31,079 bases of DNA from JAXMHB01 sp046346965 (GTDB lineage: Bacteria; Pseudomonadota; Gammaproteobacteria; Xanthomonadales; SZUA-5). The stretch is from the NCBI GenBank assembly GCA_046346965.1, contig JAXMHB010000029.1, positions 1 through 31,079 on the forward strand, written 5' to 3'. A program made the position numbers and the translations under genes. How positions within the stretch are numbered: the stretch's first letter is position 1; the number at the start of each line of letters is the position of its first letter. The notes beneath the pieces were generated by a model. That model had not been told where the DNA came from and made no database searches. It saw only the letters and a program-made list of their open reading frames with translations. Positions 31,013 through 31,079 of this stretch are shown here, one piece after another.

Positions 31013-31079
31013 CGGTAGTCCAGGCGAGGGTGGGGCGCGCACTGTGGCATAGCAGCGGGCGCCGGGGAAACGGCCTAGG

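Overview
The window is GC-rich, densely coded DNA from a Gram-negative bacterium. The secreted lysyl-endopeptidase-like fragment, two membrane-linked diguanylate cyclases, the DGFED-ending beta-helix protein, the paired secreted amidohydrolases and SbcCD together suggest a gammaproteobacterium of the Xanthomonadales/Lysobacterales (Rhodanobacteraceae-like). This placement is inferred from gene content, since there is no rRNA or other marker. I see no tRNA, rRNA, CRISPR array, transposase or prophage module.

Layout. 1-3334 (minus): a 5'-truncated lysyl-endopeptidase-like serine protease, a fatty-acid-hydroxylase/sterol-desaturase-family membrane enzyme, and a LacI-type regulator just upstream of it. 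3335-3796: a non-coding, highly structured repeat region with 56-bp direct repeats, CGCAAAG-type inverted arrays and a 26-bp perfect palindrome. 3797-8954 (plus): mobA, then two coupled secreted amidohydrolases holding three amidohydrolase modules, of which only one keeps its metal ligands. 8968-11445 (minus): a WYL regulator coupled to a small helix-hairpin-helix (Cdd1-type) protein, an orphan PhoB-type winged-helix protein and a secreted NTF2-like protein. 11602-13125 (plus): a PAS-GGDEF diguanylate cyclase.

13308-16517 (minus) holds two tandem secreted collagen-like proteins with almost identical N-terminal regions but unrelated C-terminal domains. They are followed by a ~145-bp MITE-like element with terminal inverted repeats. 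16779-21691 (plus) is the sbcD-sbcC nuclease operon, meeting a cupin gene head-on. 22358-25078 (plus) is a three-gene operon: an SPFH protein of the YdjI/COG4260 type with a SHOCT tail, a double zinc-ribbon YdjG-like protein with one C-terminal membrane segment, and a small single-pass membrane protein. It resembles the partner genes of Bacillus pspA but has no pspA beside it, and it is the best candidate in the window for an under-described system.

25115-26322 is a divergent HxlR regulator and NAD(P)-binding oxidoreductase with a clear inverted-repeat operator between them. 26333-27391 (minus) is a secreted beta-helix protein. 27559-29379 (plus) is a TPR-GGDEF diguanylate cyclase. 29394-29667 is a second intergenic inverted-repeat element sharing a 29-nt G-quadruplex-like core with the element at 16.6 kb. 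29666-31012 (minus) is an amidase-signature hydrolase.

Coordinates of minus-strand starts may be off by one base because they were counted by hand.
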